Shown here: in pieces, positions 61,443 through 64,000 of the stretch
How the letters are laid out: each line of letters starts with the position of its first letter
How positions within the stretch are numbered: the stretch's first letter is position 1
Source: an uncultured Paracoccaceae bacterium
GTDB lineage: Bacteria; Pseudomonadota; Alphaproteobacteria; Rhodobacterales; Rhodobacteraceae
NCBI GenBank assembly: GCA_947503775.1
Contig: CANNFE010000002.1
Location: forward strand, 372,001-436,000
Reading direction: 5' to 3'
Length of the DNA: 64,000 nucleotides
Program-made: the position numbers and the translations under genes
The notes under the pieces: model-generated
The model's input: only the letters and a program-made list of their open reading frames with translations
The model's database searches: none
What the model was told of the DNA's origin: nothing

Positions 61443-62272
61443 TTTTTTACCTCCAGGTTGATTAAGGCATAACTGCTGTCAGCAGCCTTGTTGTAGTCCA
61501 TTGGCTGCATGTCTCGGACGTAACGGACACGCGGCGCCTGAGAGCGCCCGTAAAAATCTTCGAGCTTCTTAGGGTCCACAATGGGTTGGCTATCTCGTGT
61601 TTTCCGCGTTTCGGGAAGGGACTGAATCACCAAGTTACACGACCGCAGTTCGGGGGCGTCGTCGAGATGGTAGAGATGAAGATTGGGCTGCATTCGACCG
61701 ACAAAGAATCCGTGATCGGCGGCGTTGCGCTGTACGTTGGCCAGCACTTTCGCAGACCATGCCAACTCGAGGTCGCCTGCGATGACAATTAGTCCTTCGC
61801 CAACATTTGAGATTGCCTCCATACCGCGACCTACAAAAGCATTCACACTGCGGCCTTCATTATACTGGCCCCAAGGCGGGTTTGTGTAGAAGCAGTCGAA
61901 TTCACCGAGATCGTCTGGCAGCGGGTCAATTACATTGTATAAACGCGCATCAAGGCCATCGATGCCCTCCCTGTCCGCGATGCGCTTGACGGAGTTGACG
62001 ATCCGCTCATCGAAGTCCAAGACCATAACCTCACGTGGCCCATAGCCGTAGATTTCGCGGTGTTTGAGAACGGCCGTGCAGATACTGATCCCGTCTCCAT
62101 CGCCTATAAAGCATAATCGCTTATCATCTGCCCATTGTGCGACGAACTCACTCTGCATTACCATATCGCCCGCCTTCATGAAGATCTGATCGAACTGGCG
62201 CAGCGGCAGCGGGCGGTTCGCAATAACGTCGGAGATCGCGTTCATCGTCTCCTTAAGATCGATTTGAGTCAT
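61439..62272 (-). CDS. BpsA-like Rossmann transferase (possible methyl- or aminopropyltransferase)
   Basis: 277 residues. It begins with RPLPLRQFDQIFMKAGD, then LCFIGDGDGISI (motif I), VMVLDFDERIVNSV, RLYNVIDPLPDDLGEFD and FYTNPPWGQYNEG. This order is that of BpsA, the branched-chain polyamine synthase (N4-bis(aminopropyl)spermidine synthase). The NPPW motif is also used by N4/N6 DNA methyltransferases. So it could modify a polyamine, a nucleotide or DNA; the sequence does not decide. No polyamine genes are nearby. Coupled to protein B. Starts on the minus strand with the helicase gene 130 bases upstream. Confidence 0.75.
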   Translation of the reverse strand: MTQIDLKETMNAISDVIANRPLPLRQFDQIFMKAGDMVMQSEFVAQWADDKRLCFIGDGDGISICTAVLKHREIYGYGPREVMVLDFDERIVNSVKRIADREGIDGLDARLYNVIDPLPDDLGEFDCFYTNPPWGQYNEGRSVNAFVGRGMEAISNVGEGLIVIAGDLELAWSAKVLANVQRNAADHGFFVGRMQPNLHLYHLDDAPELRSCNLVIQSLPETRKTRDSQPIVDPKKLEDFYGRSQAPRVRYVRDMQPMDYNKAADSSYALINLEVKK

Positions 62273-62401
62273 GCAATACCTACAAAAACACTAGGCGACC
62301 GGTTTGCCGCAGAACAGAACTAGCCACAATAGGCGGGGCCATATGGAATGATCGAGGCTTCTTAGATAACGACGATAATTTTCCGCAATTACCACGGAAT
62401 T

Positions 62402-64000
62402 TCAACATTTTAGACCGTCAAGAACTCGCCCAAATACCTCCTTCGGGTCGCCGCGCTCCATCGTGGCCATCACAAACACCGCCTTGCCGCCTGACGCCTT
62501 CGCCCACTGCTGGCCGATCAGCTCCTTCTCACGGCTGTCCCGGCTTTCCTCGGGCGTCCGGTCCTTGCCTTTGTACTCCACCACCAGAAGCCGTTCGTCC
62601 TCCATCATCGCCACGAAGTCGGGGTAGAACTTATCGGTCGAGGTCGGCAGGCTGAACGAGTTGCGGTGACGGGCGACGTTGCGGGTCCAGAATTTCAGGC
62701 CGGGCAGGCCGTCTATCACCAACGCGCACTGTTCTTCCTCGCCGCCCTCGGCCCCGTCGAAAGCGGGCACTTCATCCGGCCCCATGAAGTGGTTGCGAAA
62801 GGCGAACTTGGTGCCGCGATACTTGGGCACGTCGGCGTACATCTCATCGAAGAACTTGAAGCCCTCATCGAACGAGACTTCCAACCGCGCCTCGGGGCCA
62901 AATAGGTTGAGCTGATAGACTTTGTCCCGCTCCTTCTGACGGAAGCCCTTGATCTTCTCGCCCAGCTTGCGGGCCAGGATGAACTTGCAACGCATGAGCT
63001 GCGCCAGCGGGAGGCTACGGTCGCGCGTCAGGTAGGTGATAACATCGCCAAGCCACGCCAGCAGCTCGGTCTGTGAAATCCACGGGTCGCGCACCTTGCT
63101 GTCGAGCCACCCGACAAGGCTGGCGGGTGTCCAGTCATACACCTCCACGTCTTTGAGCATGCCTTCGGATGAATCCCCGGCCGCGATCAGCAGGCGGTTA
63201 CCATCGAGGTCGATCTCGAAGGTATTGGTGGTCTCCACGATCTTGAACTCGTCAGGCTCCAGTCGCGCGGGGTGATCGGCCAGCGACCAGTCGTGGTATT
63301 CCATCAGAACGTCGGTATCGCCGAAGATTAGATCGCCCTGCACGTGCGCCATCAAACGCGGGATGGTGAAGGTCTCGCCGCGATGGGCAGGGGCGACCTC
63401 GCGCGCGTGCTTTTCTTCCCATTCCTTGATCTTCTCGCGGAATGCGCCGTGATGCCGCTCAGGCGCTTGAGCGTACAACGCTTCTTTTTCGCTAGGCTTT
63501 AGGAAGCCCTTGATCTGCACCGTCGCCTTGCCAGACGCATCCGGCGCAATCGTGATCTTGCCGGGGGCGACCCGTTCGATGCCCTTGGCTTCATCCGGCG
63601 TCGCGTCGATCTCGACCGTGAGCGTCGGGCGCGGGCGCGACTGTCGCCCGAACAAACCATCGGCCAGGTCGGGCTGCTCCGCCTCGATGTTGGTCTCAGC
63701 CTCGCCTTCGGTGAATCCCATGTCCACCAGCTTGTCGCGCAGGTTTCCTGCCGCCTCGGCGAAGCGCTTGGACACCAGCTTGGCGTAGGATTTGTTCAGC
63801 GCCGTCGCCTTGCGACGCGTGGCGTACGGCATCCGCAAGACGCGGCCCAGAAGTTGTTCGGCGTCTGTGCTGCTGCTGATGTTCGCGACCGAGCAGAAGA
63901 CATAGGCGAAGGAGCAGTCCCAGCCTTCCTTCAGCGCCTCTATGGTGATGACGTACTCGATGGCGCAGGCCGGATCGAACAGGTTGATCCCGTCCAGTTC
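62402..64000 (-). CDS. SF2 helicase with PD-(D/E)xK nuclease, type III Res-like (5' end beyond window)
   Basis: The frame is open to the right edge, so only the last 533 codons or so are present. They begin within the helicase core: EALKEGWDCSFAYVFCSVAN and AEQLLGRVLRMPYA are motifs V and VI of restriction-type SF2 helicases. A long middle region follows. The C-terminus has FYPDFVAMMEDERLLVVEYK, that is PD and ExK of a PD-(D/E)xK nuclease, followed by GQQWAKASGGKAVFVMA. This architecture matches Res of type III restriction-modification and similar defence helicases. Whether a Mod methyltransferase lies beyond the edge is unknown. Confidence 0.85.
   Translation of the reverse strand, partial: ELDGINLFDPACAIEYVITIEALKEGWDCSFAYVFCSVANISSSTDAEQLLGRVLRMPYATRRKATALNKSYAKLVSKRFAEAAGNLRDKLVDMGFTEGEAETNIEAEQPDLADGLFGRQSRPRPTLTVEIDATPDEAKGIERVAPGKITIAPDASGKATVQIKGFLKPSEKEALYAQAPERHHGAFREKIKEWEEKHAREVAPAHRGETFTIPRLMAHVQGDLIFGDTDVLMEYHDWSLADHPARLEPDEFKIVETTNTFEIDLDGNRLLIAAGDSSEGMLKDVEVYDWTPASLVGWLDSKVRDPWISQTELLAWLGDVITYLTRDRSLPLAQLMRCKFILARKLGEKIKGFRQKERDKVYQLNLFGPEARLEVSFDEGFKFFDEMYADVPKYRGTKFAFRNHFMGPDEVPAFDGAEGGEEEQCALVIDGLPGLKFWTRNVARHRNSFSLPTSTDKFYPDFVAMMEDERLLVVEYKGKDRTPEESRDSREKELIGQQWAKASGGKAVFVMATMERGDPKEVFGRVLDGLKC

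Overview
The window looks like the chromosome of a Rhodobacteraceae (Roseobacter-group) alphaproteobacterium. It is GC-rich and carries a divergent regB / senC-regA locus, the betaine-lipid genes btaA-btaB with a PlcP-type phosphoesterase, alphaproteobacterial addAB, an frcBCA sugar transporter and a serC-serA operon preceded by two leader hairpins. No tRNA, rRNA, CRISPR array or insertion sequence was seen. All assignments come from reading the sequence and from memory of protein families; no search was run.

Layout. 1-3.4 kb: HslUV protease genes (hslU cut by the left edge) with two unknown genes between them. 3.4-14 kb: a tightly packed minus-strand run of trxA, addA, addB, a MurU-like nucleotidyltransferase, an AmgK-like kinase, tsaE and a PAS protein, with several 4-base stop/start overlaps. 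14-16.7 kb: RegB-SenC-RegA redox regulation. 16.7-19.6 kb: Frc-type sugar ABC transporter. 19.8-22.6 kb: YjbF/YjbH exopolysaccharide-type envelope proteins. 22.9-29.7 kb: single genes (lipase-like, GST, flavoprotein, HNH, Tat-exported unknown, DUF2125, SDR). 29.8-32.5 kb: plcP-btaA-btaB, a phosphorus-sparing lipid-replacement operon with a likely Pho box. 33-35.5 kb: yaaA, thiolase, creA. 35.6-40.3 kb: ABC exporter of the LolD/FtsX type with an AttH-like lipocalin and an FMN-binding protein. 40.3-46.4 kb: a FAD-oxidoreductase/SelD fusion and selU (mnmH), enclosing a CenR-like regulator, ribA and a LysE exporter. 46.4-51.8 kb: a membrane protein, a phosphatase, serA and serC.

From about 52 kb to the right edge the content changes to an AT-richer accessory element. 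It has a RepC-like initiator, a hairpin-rich candidate oriT, a MobV relaxase with a co-translated membrane/coiled-coil partner, an XRE regulator divergent from a ParA-like ATPase, a membrane protein and a phosphoesterase. These are followed by a compact cargo module: an unknown protein (A) divergent from XRE - ImmA/IrrE peptidase - PIN-like nuclease, facing a second unknown protein (B) that is a divergent paralogue of A and is translationally coupled to a BpsA-like Rossmann transferase. An SF2 helicase with a C-terminal PD-(D/E)xK nuclease then runs off the window. This A/XRE/ImmA/PIN/B/BpsA-like module is the best candidate here for an undescribed, probably defence-related, system. That role is inferred from its content and location, not demonstrated.
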